Source: Thermoleophilaceae bacterium | GTDB lineage: Bacteria > Actinomycetota > Thermoleophilia > Solirubrobacterales > Thermoleophilaceae | Length of the DNA stretch: 5,257 bases | Direction: 5' to 3' | NCBI GenBank assembly: GCA_013812005.1 | Contig: JACCUE010000070.1 | Coordinates: forward strand, 1-5,257 | Shown here: positions 4,528 to 5,257 of the stretch, in pieces | Layout of the letters: each line of letters begins with the position of its first letter | Numbering within the stretch: position 1 is the stretch's first letter | Translations under genes and position numbers: made by a program | Notes under the pieces: model-generated | What the model saw: only the letters and a program-made list of their open reading frames with translations | Databases searched by the model: none | Told to the model about the DNA's origin: nothing

Positions 4528-5257
4528 ATGGCCAAGACCCTTCTCACCGGTGCGACGGGCTTCATCGGAGGCCACCTCGCACGCGCGCTCGTGGAGCGAG
4601 GCGACGACCTGAGGATCACCCTGCGGGAGGGTTCCGACACCCGCGAGATCGACGGTCTCGACGTCGAGACCGTCAAGTGCGACGTGCTCGCGCGCCGGTC
4701 CGTCCGCAGAGCCATGAAGGGCGTCGACAAGGTCTTCCACGCCGCGGGCATGACCTCGGTGCGCCCGGCCGACGCCAAGCGGCTGTTCGAGGTCAACGTG
4801 GGCGGCACGCGCACGGTGCTCGGGGAGGCGCTTCGAGCCGAGGTCGATCGCGTGATCTTCACCTCCAGCGCCGCGGCCCTCGGCCCGGCCGAGCGCGGCG
4901 AGACCGCCACCGAGGACCAGGTCTTCACCGCCGGGCACCTGGGCATCCCGTACGTGAACTCCGTGCACGAGGCCGAGGCGGAGGCTTTTCGCCTCGCCGC
5001 GCGCGGCCTACCCCTCGTGTGCGTGAACCCCTCCGTGGCCTTCGGCCCGGGGGATGTGCACGTGACGTCCACCCGCCTGGTGCGGAGCTTCTTGCTGGGC
5101 CGCGTGCCCGCTTACGCCGACGGCGCGCTTAACGTGGTCGACGCTCGCGACGTGGCCGTCGGCCACCTGCTGGCCGACGAGGCGGGGACGGTGGGCGAGC
5201 AGTACATACTCGGTGGCCGTAACTTCACCTTCGATCGCCTGTTCGCCGACCTCGGGA
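4528..5257 (+). CDS. NAD(P)-dependent extended SDR epimerase/reductase, HpnA-like, 3' truncated, catalytic Lys replaced by Val
   Basis: 243 codons are present and the frame runs off the right edge; the family is about 320-340 residues. The Rossmann fold opens at the N-terminus with TGATGFIGGHLA (7-18; Gly 8, 11 and 14 bind the dinucleotide). CD at 51-52, VFHAAG 69-74 and NVGGTRTVL then follow the extended-SDR order. FTSSAAALG (111-119) carries the catalytic Ser region, and NPSVAFGPGD is at 167-176. The later blocks GRVPAYADGALNVVDARDVAVGHLL (in part) and EQYILGG closely match what I remember of the hopanoid-associated sugar epimerase HpnA, a dihydroflavonol-reductase-like group. The active-site stretch reads YVNSVHEAE (142-150): Tyr142 is kept, but the Lys of YxxxK is Val146 (GTG, 4963-4965). 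The substrate is unknown and activity is uncertain. The ATG at 4528 sits right at the conserved N-terminus. The gene is divergent from degV with a 71-bp gap. Confidence 0.92.
   Translation, partial: MAKTLLTGATGFIGGHLARALVERGDDLRITLREGSDTREIDGLDVETVKCDVLARRSVRRAMKGVDKVFHAAGMTSVRPADAKRLFEVNVGGTRTVLGEALRAEVDRVIFTSSAAALGPAERGETATEDQVFTAGHLGIPYVNSVHEAEAEAFRLAARGLPLVCVNPSVAFGPGDVHVTSTRLVRSFLLGRVPAYADGALNVVDARDVAVGHLLADEAGTVGEQYILGGRNFTFDRLFADLG

Noticed and set aside
4014..5072. Long open frame on the - strand (352 codons) across the degV-epimerase junction
   Set aside because: It overlaps two genes with full sets of family motifs, its product is Arg/Ser/Thr-rich low complexity with no recognisable domain, and such frames are common opposite GC-rich genes.
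4323..5132. Open + frame (269 codons) overlapping the epimerase in another frame
   Set aside because: The product is Arg/Gly/His-rich shadow sequence. The frame beginning at 4528 encodes a clear Rossmann-fold protein.

Overview
This is a high-GC window with dense, mostly overlapping genes. It looks like chromosomal DNA of an actinobacterium. A Thermoleophilia/Solirubrobacterales-type genome is my best guess. The guess rests on strong G/C preference at third codon positions, the pairing of a Phage_holin_3_6-type membrane protein with a DUF3618 protein, and a hopanoid-type (HpnA-like) sugar epimerase relative. No rRNA or other marker gene is present, so the taxonomy is inference. I see no tRNA, rRNA, CRISPR array, insertion sequence or prophage.

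Layout. Positions 1-2394 (+ strand) hold six tightly packed genes: the 3' part of a nitrilase-superfamily amidase (C-N hydrolase), a FadR-like TetR-family regulator, a 45-residue membrane miniprotein, a 69-residue Ala/Pro-rich single-pass protein, a 155-residue two-TM Phage_holin_3_6-type protein and a 79-residue DUF3618 protein. Four of the five junctions are TGATG or ATGA stop/start overlaps and the fifth has an 11-nt gap, so this reads as one translationally coupled operon. Positions 2398-4456 (- strand) hold a DegV-type lipid-binding protein followed by an AI-2E/PerM-family membrane transporter, probably co-transcribed. The + and - units converge with only 3 bp between stop codons. Just inside the transporter's 3' end lie a GC hairpin and a G-quadruplex-type motif that may end transcription. 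From 4528 to the right edge (+ strand) runs the 5' part of an NAD(P)-binding extended SDR epimerase/reductase, divergent from degV across a 71-bp gap.

How the genes may work together. A lipid/envelope theme is plausible but inferred. FadR-like TetR proteins often sense acyl-CoA, DegV proteins bind fatty acids, the epimerase resembles enzymes acting on hopanoid or sugar precursors, and the four small membrane proteins look like an envelope module. I cannot show from sequence that any of them cooperate. The most notable oddities are the SDR enzyme carrying Val where the catalytic Lys of YxxxK should be, a perfect 20-bp palindrome inside the 69-residue gene, and the miniprotein-rich regulator operon itself. 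None of these is proof of a new system. Every stretch longer than 100 bp is coding.
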